DNA of 64,000 nucleotides, from NCBI GenBank assembly GCA_035651595.1, contig DASRFJ010000106.1, positions 27,211 to 91,210 of the forward strand, in the 5' to 3' direction. The notes beneath the pieces are model-generated. The model saw only the letters and a program-made list of their open reading frames with translations, did no database searches and was not told the DNA's origin. Shown here in pieces: positions 49,905-57,344 of the stretch. The DNA comes from JAFARZ01 sp035651595. Lineage in GTDB: Bacteria > Actinomycetota > Actinomycetes > Streptosporangiales > Streptosporangiaceae. Position numbers and translations under genes: made by a program. The stretch's first letter is position 1. The number at the start of each line of letters is the position of its first letter.

Positions 49905-50958
49905 CGAGGTCGGGAGATACGAGCCGGTCCCCGCCGGAGACGGCGGCCGGCCGGCACCGGAACAGCTCATACTCCGCTGGCTGATCACCAAGCGATCCCC
50001 GCATACCCGGTTCGGCTACGGCCGGGATCTCGGTGTCCGGCTCCCGCGTCCCGGCGCGACCCGGATCGGCGATCCGCGGCCAGCGGCGGCACCGGACTGG
50101 CTGGCATGGTGCCGCTCCGTCGGCATCGACCCGCTCGCCGGGGTGAGCCAGGAGCATATCGGGGCGTGGGCGCGCACCATGGAAGCCGCGGGCCTGTCCG
50201 GGGCGACCGTGGCCCGCAGGCTGGCGGCCGTGTCGTCCTGGTACGCCTGGATGAGAGAGCAGGGCCATGTCCCGGCGAACCCGGCCGAAGGGCTCGCCCG
50301 GCCGCAGCTCGACGCCGACACGTCCACCACACCCGGGCTGACGAAGGATCAGGCTCTCAGGATGCTCTCGGCAGCCGACTCGGCACGGTGGCCGCAGGCT
50401 GTGCGCAATGCCGCGCTCGCTGCGCTGCTGCTGTTCACCGGGGCCCGTGTGAGCGAGGCGTGCGGCGCGACCCTGGCCGATCTCAGCATGGACCGCGGGC
50501 ACAGGGTGCTGCTGGTCAAGCGCAAGGGAGCCGGCAAGAAGCAGCCGCTCGCTCTCCCGGCGCCCGCGCTCGAGCGGCTGGACGCCTACCTCGCCGGTCG
50601 AGGCGACCTCGAGCGGCTGCCGGCCGTCGCCGGTACCGCAGGCCGCGAACGCCCGCTCATCGCCACGGCCTCGGGGCAGCCGATGCGCCCGGCCGACGTG
50701 TGGGCGCTCATGCGGCGGCTCGGCCGGGCGGCGAAGCTGCCCCCGGAACTGGTAGGGAAGATGGGCGCTCACTCGATGCGGCACAGCTTCGCCACGCTCT
50801 ACCTCGACTCCGGCGGCAGCCTGCGGGATCTCCAGGACGCGATGGGCCACAAGGACCCGCGGACAACGCGCCGGTACGACAGGGCACGGGGCCTACTTGA
50901 CCGCTCCCCCGGCTACAAGCTCGCCGAGTACTTGTCGGGTGGTGCGGGCGACGAGTAG
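49900..50958 (+). CDS. Tyrosine recombinase (XerC/D-like integrase)
   Basis: 352 residues. SAM-like N-terminal core-binding domain (LRWLITKRSPHTRFGYGRDL), then the catalytic domain with FTGARVSEACG (Arg 183), KRKGAGKK (Lys 209), HSMRHSFAT (His 291, Arg 294), GHKDPRTTRRY (His 317, Tyr 326): a complete active site. Full-length for the XerD type. The ATG at 49900 is chosen since the longer frame upstream is shadow of the XRE gene. Second recombinase of the element, transcribed away from the serine recombinase. Confidence 0.9.
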   Translation: MHEVGRYEPVPAGDGGRPAPEQLILRWLITKRSPHTRFGYGRDLGVRLPRPGATRIGDPRPAAAPDWLAWCRSVGIDPLAGVSQEHIGAWARTMEAAGLSGATVARRLAAVSSWYAWMREQGHVPANPAEGLARPQLDADTSTTPGLTKDQALRMLSAADSARWPQAVRNAALAALLLFTGARVSEACGATLADLSMDRGHRVLLVKRKGAGKKQPLALPAPALERLDAYLAGRGDLERLPAVAGTAGRERPLIATASGQPMRPADVWALMRRLGRAAKLPPELVGKMGAHSMRHSFATLYLDSGGSLRDLQDAMGHKDPRTTRRYDRARGLLDRSPGYKLAEYLSGGAGDE

Positions 50959-51361
50959 GGCCTGGATCGAGGTCCCCCCGGACCAGGGATGGGGACCGGC
51001 CGCAGCGCTCAAGGGATGGCTCACCGGAGAATGCGGTTACCGCGTAGCGGAGCACCGCGGCACCGGGCTGGTGATGATCGAGGTCCGCGGTGAGCCAGGG
51101 CCGGCGTGGGACCCGCCGGGATGGTCGCCGTGGTGGCTGGAGCCTCAGCTTGAGCAGGCAGCGCCGGGGAGCCTGCTGGAGGACACGGTCATCTGGGTTG
51201 ACCAGCCGGCCGTGGTGGAGCTGAGGAACGGGGCCTGGGTACGGGTGAGAGCAGGACCGCAGTGGAGGGACGACCGGCGGAGATGGTGCGTGAAGCTCCG
51301 GTTGGATAGCGGCGAGGGCGTGTACGTCTTCGATCCGGCGCATGTCCGGCGGGGATTATGA
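50942..51361 (+). CDS. Hypothetical protein, 139 aa
   Basis: From GTG 50942 (or 50939), overlapping the recombinase stop by 17 nt: WIEVPPDQGWGPAAALKGWLTGECGYRVAEHRGTGLVMIEV, WSPWWLEPQLEQAAPGSLLEDTVIWVDQPAVVELRNGAWVRVRAG. A tidy alpha/beta protein, coupled to the recombinase. No family recognised. Confidence 0.6.
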   Translation: MRATSRAWIEVPPDQGWGPAAALKGWLTGECGYRVAEHRGTGLVMIEVRGEPGPAWDPPGWSPWWLEPQLEQAAPGSLLEDTVIWVDQPAVVELRNGAWVRVRAGPQWRDDRRRWCVKLRLDSGEGVYVFDPAHVRRGL

Positions 51362-51691
51362 GCAGCAGCGAGGAGAGGGGGTCCGGCGCGGCGCTGGCCG
51401 GGAAGCCTGGGCGGGCCGTCCCAAGACAGGGTTCACTGCCAAGATCACCCGATGCGGACGGCCCGCCGCGAGTTAAACCTACAACCAGAGTGCAGGTTTG
51501 CTTGGACCTAGGCCCCGGATCTCCAACGGAACTTGCACCTTCAGCGGCGGGTGGAGGTTTGCCCCGTGGGTCACGGTACGGGGCCAGACCGTCAGGTGAC
51601 CTCGGGAGCCAGTCTCTGAGCACCGGCAAGCTCCCGGTTTCCCGGCAATGCCCCATCCCTCAGACGGTCACCCCAAACGGGGATCCTGGGG
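51362..51691. other. No confident gene; repeats of AGGTTTGC
   Basis: About 330 bp without a credible frame (the plus-strand frame from 51358 is low complexity). AAACCT...AGGTTT forms a 6-bp inverted repeat near 51474-51500 and AGGTTTGC occurs again near 51567. These could be recombinase arm-type sites, but evidence is slight. Confidence 0.35.
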
Positions 51692-51793
51692 TCAGTTTAG
51701 CTGCTGCCGCATTAGCTGGAGTTGCATGATGCCGACTAGCAGGGATGCCGTCGAGATGATCACGCCGATGACGGCGATTGTCTTGTTGCTCAC
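51692..51793 (-). CDS. 33-aa single-TM peptide
   Basis: GTG 51793 with AAGGAGCGTCCC upstream encodes MSNKTIAVIGVIISTASLLV followed by GIMQLQLMRQQLN: one hydrophobic helix with basic/polar end. It is AT-richer than its surroundings and has a good SD. Most similar in style to phage membrane microproteins. Too short to be found by length-limited gene calling. Confidence 0.6.
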   Translation of the reverse strand: MSNKTIAVIGVIISTASLLVGIMQLQLMRQQLN

Positions 51794-51816
51794 GGGACGC
51801 TCCTTCCGGATCGTTG

Positions 51817-51840
51817 GCCCTCGCCTTGACTGGCGAGGGC
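51817..51840. terminator. 9-bp hairpin
   Basis: GCCCTCGCC (51817-51825) and GGCGAGGGC (51832-51840), 6-nt loop, lies 50 nt past the stop of the leftward nuclease gene and before the 33-aa peptide gene. Likely terminator or attenuator; no T-run. Confidence 0.5.
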
Positions 51841-51889
51841 GCTTCGCCCGGAAAGTAGCACACAGAGTTACGCAAATTGCGGTGCCTTG

Positions 51890-52426
51890 TCAAGCACCGA
51901 CACGCGGTTTACCAGGAAGAACGTTCTCCCGGGCGACCCTGAACGCGTCAGACAGCAGGTCCAGCGCAGTCTGCGGGTCGGTGATCCCCCGGCGCTGCAA
52001 CTTGTCGAGATGGGCCTGGACTTGACAGTCCATGCGCCTGAGTGCTTCGCCGTAGGCCGCGATTCCCCTGCTGTTCGGCAGATGGCGGCGCAACTGGGTG
52101 CCCACATCGCCCTCCTCGGTGTCGATGCGGACGACGGCCCAGCCCCAGCCTCTCACCGTCCGGTCGCGCTCACCGTCGCGCTTGCGTACCGACTGGGCAC
52201 CGTGGACCCAGCCGTCTGCCTCGATCGCAATACGCTCGACCGGGATGGCGAAGTCGAGCCGATAGGGGCCGAGGTTGAACTGGGTCTCCACATCGCGCGG
52301 GGTGTAACCGGGATGCCCGAGTTGAATCGCCACCAGGGCCTCGCTGACGTTCTTGACGGTCCACCCGCCACTGCGGGCGACCTCGAGCGCTGCGACGCCG
52401 ACAGGATGCTTGGCGGATACGCTCAC
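51890..52426 (-). CDS. DUF559/Vsr-like endonuclease-domain protein
   Basis: 178 residues from GTG 52426, which overlaps the upstream stop (GTGA). YRLDFAIPVERIAIEADGWVH (Asp 58, Glu 69, Asp 71, His 75) with a following RDGERDRTVRGWGWAVVRI is the Vsr/DUF559 type of PD-(D/E)xK nuclease: D, E.D, then R.....GW.V.R. The N-terminal EVARSGGWTVKNVSEALVAIQLGHP may be DNA binding. The C-terminus is helical. Could be a repair, homing or anti-host nuclease. Confidence 0.65.
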   Translation of the reverse strand: MSVSAKHPVGVAALEVARSGGWTVKNVSEALVAIQLGHPGYTPRDVETQFNLGPYRLDFAIPVERIAIEADGWVHGAQSVRKRDGERDRTVRGWGWAVVRIDTEEGDVGTQLRRHLPNSRGIAAYGEALRRMDCQVQAHLDKLQRRGITDPQTALDLLSDAFRVARENVLPGKPRVGA

Positions 52427-52678
52427 CCCTGTACCTCCTCGCTGCAATCCTTCGCCTCGGTGTTCCAGACGTGGTAGCCGCCACCGGACATCTGGTGAGC
52501 GTACTCGGCTGCCAGCGTCACCGGCTCGGCGTGCGTTGCCAGGAACACATAGCGGAGCACTGATGCGGGTGAGACATCCTGGCGTTCCGGCGAGGACAGC
52601 GGCATGCTCCTCGTCGCTGAGCCTCACGCCAACCATGTGCTGCCGCTGGCGGGACTTGCTGCCGCTCCGCTTAGTCAC
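52423..52678 (-). pseudogene. RHH-like DNA-binding protein interrupted by a frameshift
   Basis: GTG 52678 begins KRSGSKSRQRQHMVGVRLSDEEHA (a basic start and RHH-like strand), but the continuation of the domain, LSSPERQDVSPASVLRYVFLATHAEP...MSGGGYHVWNTEAKD, is in the frame one base on, from about 52605 to 52423. Joined, they make an approximately 84-residue ribbon-helix-helix/MobC-like protein. The +1 shift may be a mutation, a sequencing error or programmed. The second half keeps the GTGA coupling with the nuclease. Confidence 0.5.
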
Positions 52679-52997
52679 CGGTCACCACCTCCCATGGCCC
52701 GTAGGTCACCGTACGGCGGACCGCTACGGCGTCTGCGCGGGAAGCGACATACCGGGCTACCCCTTCGCCGCCGGCGCAGTAGTGAACATGGCCATCCGGG
52801 AACCGGTACCCCCACTCGGTCTCCGTGGAGCCGGTGCGGACGATGCTGTACCCGGCATCGGCGAGGATCTTCACGACCGCACGGGCCTGCCAGGACTCGC
52901 GGGCCTCATCCGGGGAGATGCGAGCGATAGCGCTGCCCGGGTTGAACAGGGCATCCTTGATGATGCCTTCGATGGCCCAGGCTTCACGATCGGGCAC
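52671..52997 (-). CDS. Hypothetical protein, 108 aa
   Basis: From GTG 52997: WAIEGIIKDALFNPGSAIARISPDEARESWQARAVVKILADAGYSIVRTGSTETEWGYRFPDGHVHYCAGG. A helical N-terminus then a beta hairpin with YRFPDG. Overlaps both neighbours by a few nt. Function unknown. Confidence 0.6.
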   Translation of the reverse strand: MPDREAWAIEGIIKDALFNPGSAIARISPDEARESWQARAVVKILADAGYSIVRTGSTETEWGYRFPDGHVHYCAGGEGVARYVASRADAVAVRRTVTYGPWEVVTGD

Positions 52998-53310
52998 CGG
53001 CTCCCCCTCCTCGCAGATCCTCCGGCCGCGGCAGCGTCTCGCCTCTCGCGAGCCTGCGCAGGCTGGTCCGCATGTCACCGTACGGCCCCACGTTGCGGGC
53101 ACCGGTCCGTTCCAGCGTCCCGTCCGCCTCGTCCAGGGCGAGGATTTCCCGGGCCATCCTGCGGCGGATTGAGCGCTCCAGGGCGGGCATGGCGGCGGCG
53201 AGGACATCAGCGGCGAGCCTCATGTCGTTGTCGTCGGGCGGTCCGCCGTGGCAGTCGTTCCCCAGTACGCGGGCAGCGGCCTTAACCGCTTCGGGCGGGA
53301 AGTCAGGCAT
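52984..53310 (-). CDS. Hypothetical helical protein, 108 aa
   Basis: FPPEAVKAAARVLGNDCHGGPPDDNDMRLAADVLAAAMPALERSIRRRMAREILALDEADG, mostly helix with a flexible tail. The pattern EAVEAAARALG.....DD..LA..VLAAAAP.L is common in actinophage small proteins. Overlaps its neighbours. Confidence 0.6.
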   Translation of the reverse strand: MPDFPPEAVKAAARVLGNDCHGGPPDDNDMRLAADVLAAAMPALERSIRRRMAREILALDEADGTLERTGARNVGPYGDMRTSLRRLARGETLPRPEDLRGGGAGARS

Positions 53311-53659
53311 CGGCGCTCTCCAGGTAACGCCATTCGATGCGGGTTACCTCTGTATCCGGCCGGCACCCCTTGTGCGAGCCGCAGAAGAACTCCGTGAACT
53401 CGGCCGGGGTCATGTCCTCGAACCCTTCGGCGGTCACGTCGTCCTCGGTGATGTCCCAGAGCGGCTCCCGGCGCACCGACACCACTTCGACGTCCACGAT
53501 GCGCTCCAGCGGCTCGCCGGGCTTGCGGCCCATGACCTTGCGGCACAAGGTGAGCTTGTCGCCGGATTTGAGCATGAGCCAGCCCATGCGGCGGGTGACG
53601 GTCTTGGACCGGGCGCGGACCTGGGGTTCGGTGAGCGACACCGACATGAGCCTAGGCAT
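53303..53659 (-). CDS. ASCH-like domain protein
   Basis: 118 residues: LTEPQVRARSKTVTRRMGWLMLKSGDKLTLCRKVMG, RIVDVEVVSVRREPLWDITEDDVTAEGFEDMTPAEFTEFFC, TEVTRIEWRYL. The TVTRR..W..LK.GD.L....K opening and W/EV.RIEW ending match phage ASCH (RNA-binding PUA-like) proteins. Role not known. Confidence 0.72.
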   Translation of the reverse strand: MPRLMSVSLTEPQVRARSKTVTRRMGWLMLKSGDKLTLCRKVMGRKPGEPLERIVDVEVVSVRREPLWDITEDDVTAEGFEDMTPAEFTEFFCGSHKGCRPDTEVTRIEWRYLESADA

Positions 53660-54122
53660 CGGTGCTCCCCGGCAGTAGAGCGGGCATCGTGTTATGCGCG
53701 TAGACGGCGGCGAGCTGGGGGCTCAGCCAGTCGCCGACTGTCCGGCCGTCAGGCAAGGCGATGTGCGCGAGGAACTCGTCTTCGACGGTGGAGATGCCCG
53801 CTTCGACGGCTTCGAGCTTGGCCTTGATCACCAGGGCCAGGGCGCGCCACCGCTGCCGGACGGCCTGCTCGTAAGCCTCTTCGGCTGCCGGCGCGGAGCG
53901 CTCGCGGCCGGTCGGGGTGAGGGTGAACTCCTCCGATGCAGGGTGGGGCAGCGGCAGCCTGAACCTGATGTGCCGGTCGCCGAGCTTGAACGCGACCTGC
54001 GCCTGGTTCCCTTCCCAGCTGTAGGCGAACGCGGTAGCACCGTACCTGCGGAGGGTCCGCTCAATCTCGGTGCGGCTCTTGTCGCTGCTGACCTCTGTAC
54101 CGGCCGCGTACCTACCCGGCAT
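53652..54122 (-). CDS. Conserved phage/prophage protein, 156 aa
   Basis: YAAGTEVSSDKSRTEIERTLRRYGATAFAYSWEGNQAQVAFKLGDRHIRFRLPLP, then RQRWRALALVIKAKLEAVEAGISTVEDEFLAHIALPDGRTVGDWLSPQLAAVYA. This family recurs widely in phages and prophages (TEV...S..EI...L..YGA..F..); it has no assigned function that I am sure of. Overlaps both neighbours. Confidence 0.72.
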   Translation of the reverse strand: MPGRYAAGTEVSSDKSRTEIERTLRRYGATAFAYSWEGNQAQVAFKLGDRHIRFRLPLPHPASEEFTLTPTGRERSAPAAEEAYEQAVRQRWRALALVIKAKLEAVEAGISTVEDEFLAHIALPDGRTVGDWLSPQLAAVYAHNTMPALLPGSTDA

Positions 54123-54480
54123 CGCCAGCCCCCTCCCCTAGCAGGGCACGGGTGATGGCCCGGTACGTCGGGCACGGCCAGGACCGCCACGCGCCCGAAC
54201 TGAACGACTCCTCGTCCTCGTCGCTGAGATCGATGGCGCATCCGGTGCACATGCCGCGCCCGACGTACCGGTGGTCAGTCAGTATCGCCTCAAGGGCAGC
54301 GATGAGAGCCGGGGTGTACGCGTCCCGGAGCGCGATCAGGTGGCCGTGCTGGACAGGCTGGTGATAGCCGGTGCCGGGACCGGCCTCGCGCAGGCAGGTC
54401 CGGATCTCCTCCAGCATGGCGGACAGCTCGTCTGTTGTGCCCGCTGGCCGGTCTGCTGTGCCGTCAGTTGAGTCAGGCAT
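54112..54480 (-). CDS. Hypothetical protein with Cys pair
   Basis: 122 residues from ATG 54480: ELSAMLEEIRTCLREAGPGTGYHQPVQHGHLIALRDAYTPALIAALEAILTDHRYVGRGMCTGCAIDLSDEDEESFSSGAWRSWPCPTYRAIT. C.GC...C could bind metal. The C.GC...W.C.T..AI pattern is typical of prophage small proteins that look like DUF6221 relatives. Confidence 0.6.
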   Translation of the reverse strand: MPDSTDGTADRPAGTTDELSAMLEEIRTCLREAGPGTGYHQPVQHGHLIALRDAYTPALIAALEAILTDHRYVGRGMCTGCAIDLSDEDEESFSSGAWRSWPCPTYRAITRALLGEGAGDAG

Positions 54481-54928
54481 GATCACTCCTGAGCGGGTCC
54501 GCAACCGAGATCAGGCTGCCGCCTCTGCTCATCGGGATACTGTCCGCGTCAAGAGTGTCGTTCACGAACGAGGCGAGCCACTGCTCTTTCGTCCACCGGT
54601 CGCTGGCGAAGACGGTAGCGCCGTGCTCGCACCACGCAGCCAGCTCGTCCAGCGTCCGGAAGACAGGCGACAGCGGGGTGCCCTCGCTGGTGGTCTCGTA
54701 CAGCTGGTAGCCGTACGGGGTGCCTTCGGGGATCGCCGGCATGTACCTGTCCGGGTCGATCTTGATGTAATCGTCCGGGTGCGGGTTCCCTGCGTTGCTC
54801 CTGACGTGGTCGCGGAGGGTTGCCCGCGAGTACAGCGGCACATAGCGCGGCGAGCCGTCGCTGTAGGTGCCGGGCCGGCGCGGATGCTCCCAGCCGAACG
54901 GGACGGGACGTACTTCCCGGTTGCCCAT
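54473..54928 (-). CDS. Conserved phage protein, 151 aa
   Basis: REVRPVPFGWEHPRRPGTYSDGSPRYVPLYSRATLRD opens as in a widespread phage family (RRVP..W.WP....W.GY), followed by GTPYGYQLYETTSEGTPLSPVFRTLDELAAWCEHGATVFASDRWTKEQWLASF. Function unknown. 20 nt upstream of the previous gene's stop on this strand there is a short gap with an SD. Confidence 0.7.
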   Translation of the reverse strand: MGNREVRPVPFGWEHPRRPGTYSDGSPRYVPLYSRATLRDHVRSNAGNPHPDDYIKIDPDRYMPAIPEGTPYGYQLYETTSEGTPLSPVFRTLDELAAWCEHGATVFASDRWTKEQWLASFVNDTLDADSIPMSRGGSLISVADPLRSDHA

Positions 54929-54948
54929 GGTCAGAGTCCTCTCCCCGC

Positions 54949-55218
54949 CTAGAAAGGCGGCTCGTCGTCGTAACCGTCAGGGTGGTATTTCGCCCGGTGA
55001 TTCCAGCGCTTCCACCCGCTGATACGCCACCTGATCCGTTCTCGCAGCGAAGGGTGCCAATCCCACGGGTCCTCTGGCGGGTCCGGATCGCGCTGGCTGC
55101 CATCAGGGTTGATGTAGCCCATGGCCAGATCGTCTTTGTATTCGTCGTAGCGGTCGTCATCGTCGTAGTCGTCCGGGTCCGGGTCGTAGTCGTCGTACAG
55201 GTCGTCGGCGTAGGTCAA
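54949..55218 (-). CDS. Acidic Asp/Tyr-rich protein
   Basis: 89 residues from TTG 55218: TYADDLYDDYDPDPDDYDDDDR, then WDWHPSLRERIRWRISGWKRWNHR. A highly acidic N-terminus joined to a basic Trp-rich helix; possible DNA mimic half, but this is only composition. Confidence 0.55.
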   Translation of the reverse strand: MTYADDLYDDYDPDPDDYDDDDRYDEYKDDLAMGYINPDGSQRDPDPPEDPWDWHPSLRERIRWRISGWKRWNHRAKYHPDGYDDEPPF

Positions 55219-55219
55219 C

Positions 55220-55417
55220 TCAGAACTCCCAGGTGTCCAGGCCTTCGCCGCCGTGCGGGTCAGCACCTATTACGTCCTCATCGGCGATGACGGGTGGCTC
55301 GTAGTCCACGTTTCCCGCAGCGTCTACGTAGAGACCGTTGTCCTGCGCCCAGGCCAGGTAGTCGGACTCCGGGTAGCACTCGGGGCTCAGGTCATGGTCG
55401 CGGTACCAGTCAGGCAC
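55220..55417 (-). CDS. Acidic small protein, 65 aa
   Basis: PDWYRDHDLSPECYPESDYLAWAQDNGLYVDAAGNVDYEPP with acidic end. One base separates its stop from the next start. Function unknown. Confidence 0.55.
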   Translation of the reverse strand: MPDWYRDHDLSPECYPESDYLAWAQDNGLYVDAAGNVDYEPPVIADEDVIGADPHGGEGLDTWEF

Positions 55418-55793
55418 TGGTTTGCTCCTCTCCCGCCGTAACGGCGGCTGTCTCGTCCTCTGCCGGGCTGGCCACGGCGAACGCTTCCACGCTGTCCCGG
55501 ATGTCGAAATGCTTCGTGAGCCCCAGCACCAGGAACAGCCTCAGTACCGGTTCCCGGTCGCAGGCCACGCCCAGGCGGCGGCCACGGGATTCCGCGAGCC
55601 GCTGTGCTGCGACCAGCACGCCGCAGCCGACGGCGTCGGTGAACTCCACCCCGGTCAGGTCGGCAATCACCAGATCTGCGCTGCCGTGCTCAATGGCATC
55701 TCGCAGGATGCGCCGGAACCTTGGTACCTCGTAGATGTTCAGGTCAGCCGGGGCGGTGATCATGGTCGCTGGTGTCGTGGTGGTGCCGGTCAT
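55410..55793 (-). CDS. STAS-domain anti-sigma factor antagonist-like protein
   Basis: 127 residues. LNIYEVPRFRRILRDAIEHGSADLVIADLTGVEFTDAVGCGVLVAAQRLAESRGRRLGVACDREPVLRLFLVLGLTKHFDI is a STAS domain as in SpoIIAA/RsbV. The phosphorylated Ser of the usual D-S-S-G loop is missing: here FTDAVGCG (residues 51-58). It may therefore be a constitutively active antagonist that frees a host sigma factor, or bind another partner. ATG 55793 preferred over the longer frame. Confidence 0.78.
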   Translation of the reverse strand: MTGTTTTPATMITAPADLNIYEVPRFRRILRDAIEHGSADLVIADLTGVEFTDAVGCGVLVAAQRLAESRGRRLGVACDREPVLRLFLVLGLTKHFDIRDSVEAFAVASPAEDETAAVTAGEEQTSA

Positions 55794-56062
55794 TGTCCTG
55801 TCTCCTGTTCCGGGAAGATCGCGCCGAGGGAGGAGACGAACCCGGCCAGCCATCGCTCAGCCTCGGCTTTCAGCTCTGCGGGACTGCCGGCATGGAAGCG
55901 CCTGCCCACGAAACCGGGGAGCATGGCGGCGGTCAGCATCCATTCCCCGCCCTCTTCCTCGGGCGCCCAGATGCGGAACACGGCCGGGTCCAGGGTGCCG
56001 ACGCTGCCCATGGACTCGCCGGTCTCGGGCTCGTCGTGCCAGCGGATGCGGGGCTCGTTCAT
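55790..56062 (-). CDS. Hypothetical protein, 90 aa
   Basis: From ATG 56062: NEPRIRWHDEPETGESMGSVGTLDPAVFRIWAPEEEGGEWMLTAAMLPGFVGRRFHAGSPAELKAEAERWLAGFVSS. A beta-strand then helix layout like phage small DUF proteins. ATGA coupling with the STAS gene. Confidence 0.6.
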   Translation of the reverse strand: MNEPRIRWHDEPETGESMGSVGTLDPAVFRIWAPEEEGGEWMLTAAMLPGFVGRRFHAGSPAELKAEAERWLAGFVSSLGAIFPEQETGQ

Positions 56063-56187
56063 CGTCCATCCTCCGGTTCTTGCACCAGCTCGCCGCCGCA
56101 GTTGTCGCACTCGCTTCCGGCTGGCGGCTTTCCCGCAAGCGGCCAGGGCCATCCGCAGTCTCCGCACTGCCATTTGCCAGTTGTCAT
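56059..56187 (-). CDS. 42-aa zinc-ribbon peptide
   Basis: TTGKWQCGDCGWPWPLAGKPPAGSECDNCGGELV: a complete C..C...C..C rubredoxin-like knuckle pair. ATGA overlap with both neighbours. Shorter than the automatic cut-off because its true start is internal. Confidence 0.65.
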   Translation of the reverse strand: MTTGKWQCGDCGWPWPLAGKPPAGSECDNCGGELVQEPEDGR

Positions 56188-56387
56188 CGCTCCGGTACCT
56201 CCGCTCGCTCGGTCACATCCAGGTGGAGGTCGGACATCTCGGCGGAGGCGACGATCTGCGAGTACATCGCGCCGGGAGTGCCGGCAGGAATGTTGCAGAA
56301 GCGGCTGCATGCGCGGGCCAGTTTCCGGGCTAGCTCTGCCCGCTCTGCGCCAGACAGCGGGTCAGCCCAACAGATGGTGGAGGTCAC
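56184..56387 (-). CDS. Hypothetical protein, 67 aa
   Basis: ICWADPLSGAERAELARKLARACSRFCNIPAGTPGAMYSQIVASAEMSDLHLDVTE. Helical with three cysteines. Coupled by ATGA on both sides. Confidence 0.55.
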   Translation of the reverse strand: MTSTICWADPLSGAERAELARKLARACSRFCNIPAGTPGAMYSQIVASAEMSDLHLDVTERAEVPER

Positions 56388-56941
56388 TGGTCAGCCTCCG
56401 GGTTCCGGTCGGTCTCCTCGCCATCCGCCGCGACCGGGTAGCCGGTCCAGCCTGCGTACATCTCGGGGTTGAGTGCCGCCTGGAGATCCTTCGTCCGGAC
56501 GGTCGGGCGGCGCGGGTCAAGCAGCCCGGCGACCCGTGCGAGCCTTTGCCTGGCGTCCCGGTCCAGCGCCTCGGCCCCGGCCTTGGCGCGGCTCTGTCCG
56601 AGCTCGGCCTGCTGGCAGTTGAACGCCCATTTCCGCGCCTCGCCTAGGAGCTGGTCCCTGTCCATGAGCTCGAACTCGCCCGCGCGCTCGGTGAACCAGC
56701 CGGCGTCGGTGATGTCAAGCGGCCGTTTGTCACCGCGACTGACGGGCTCAGCAGGCGGGCGGTTGCCGCGCAGGACGACCAGCACGCCGCGCCGTATGCG
56801 GTCCCGCTGGTCCTTGTCCGCCGCGCGCCAGACAGTGCGGATCTCGTTCAGGAACGCTGCGAGTTCCGCGAGATTGCTGTGCTCGCATTCGGTGCCACTG
56901 GACTCGGGGGTGGACTGCTCGCGGACGATGTTCGTGGTCAC
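56384..56941 (-). CDS. Hypothetical protein, 185 aa
   Basis: LAELAAFLNEIRTVWRAADKDQRDRIRRGVLVVLRGNRPPAEP, DITDAGWFTERAGEFELMDRDQLLGEARKWAFNCQQAELGQSRAKAGAEALDRDARQRLARVAG. Largely helical. Function unknown. Confidence 0.6.
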   Translation of the reverse strand: MTTNIVREQSTPESSGTECEHSNLAELAAFLNEIRTVWRAADKDQRDRIRRGVLVVLRGNRPPAEPVSRGDKRPLDITDAGWFTERAGEFELMDRDQLLGEARKWAFNCQQAELGQSRAKAGAEALDRDARQRLARVAGLLDPRRPTVRTKDLQAALNPEMYAGWTGYPVAADGEETDRNPEADQ

Positions 56942-56945
56942 CGGT

Positions 56946-57344
56946 TCAGCCCTCCCACTGCTTGCGGACGCGCCTAAGAGCCGCGTCCGAGCCGATGATC
57001 AGCTCGCCGTCGCCGAGCATCCGGTCGAAGTCGTGCTCGCCGAGGTAGAGGCTCCCAGCCCCGTCGCCCTTGAGCGCATTGGTGGCAACGACAAGGTGAG
57101 GGCGGACGATGACCTCGCCGACGATGAAGTGATGCGCCCAGTAGTGCTCGCCGCCGCGTTGCCGGTAGTGGCCGCCGCCGTAGACGAGCGGGTGCTCCTG
57201 GCCGTCCGGTACCCGGCTCGCGCCGACGAGGCCGACGACTCCCGGACCCTGATCCTGGACGTACATCCAGGCGGGGACGTGGCGGGCGTTCTGGCCGTAC
57301 ATGAGCCGGGCCATGTCATCGGCGCTGCCGTAGGGGCTGGTCAT
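56946..57344 (-). CDS. Hypothetical protein, 132 aa
   Basis: DMARLMYGQNARHVPAWMYVQDQGPGVVGLVGASRVPDGQEHPLVYGGGHYRQRGGEHYWAHHFIVGEVIVRPHLVVATNALKGDGAGSLYLGEHDFDRMLG: a beta-rich core with GGGHYRQRGGEHYW and several histidines. Function unknown. Confidence 0.6.
   Translation of the reverse strand: MTSPYGSADDMARLMYGQNARHVPAWMYVQDQGPGVVGLVGASRVPDGQEHPLVYGGGHYRQRGGEHYWAHHFIVGEVIVRPHLVVATNALKGDGAGSLYLGEHDFDRMLGDGELIIGSDAALRRVRKQWEG

Noticed and set aside
49815..50900. Plus-strand frame overlapping the tyrosine recombinase in another phase
   Set aside because: Only Arg/Gly/Ala-rich sequence; the other phase holds the complete recombinase active site.
51358..51729. Plus-strand 123-codon frame after the recombinase operon
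   Set aside because: Low complexity, no SD, and antisense at its end to the 33-residue peptide gene.
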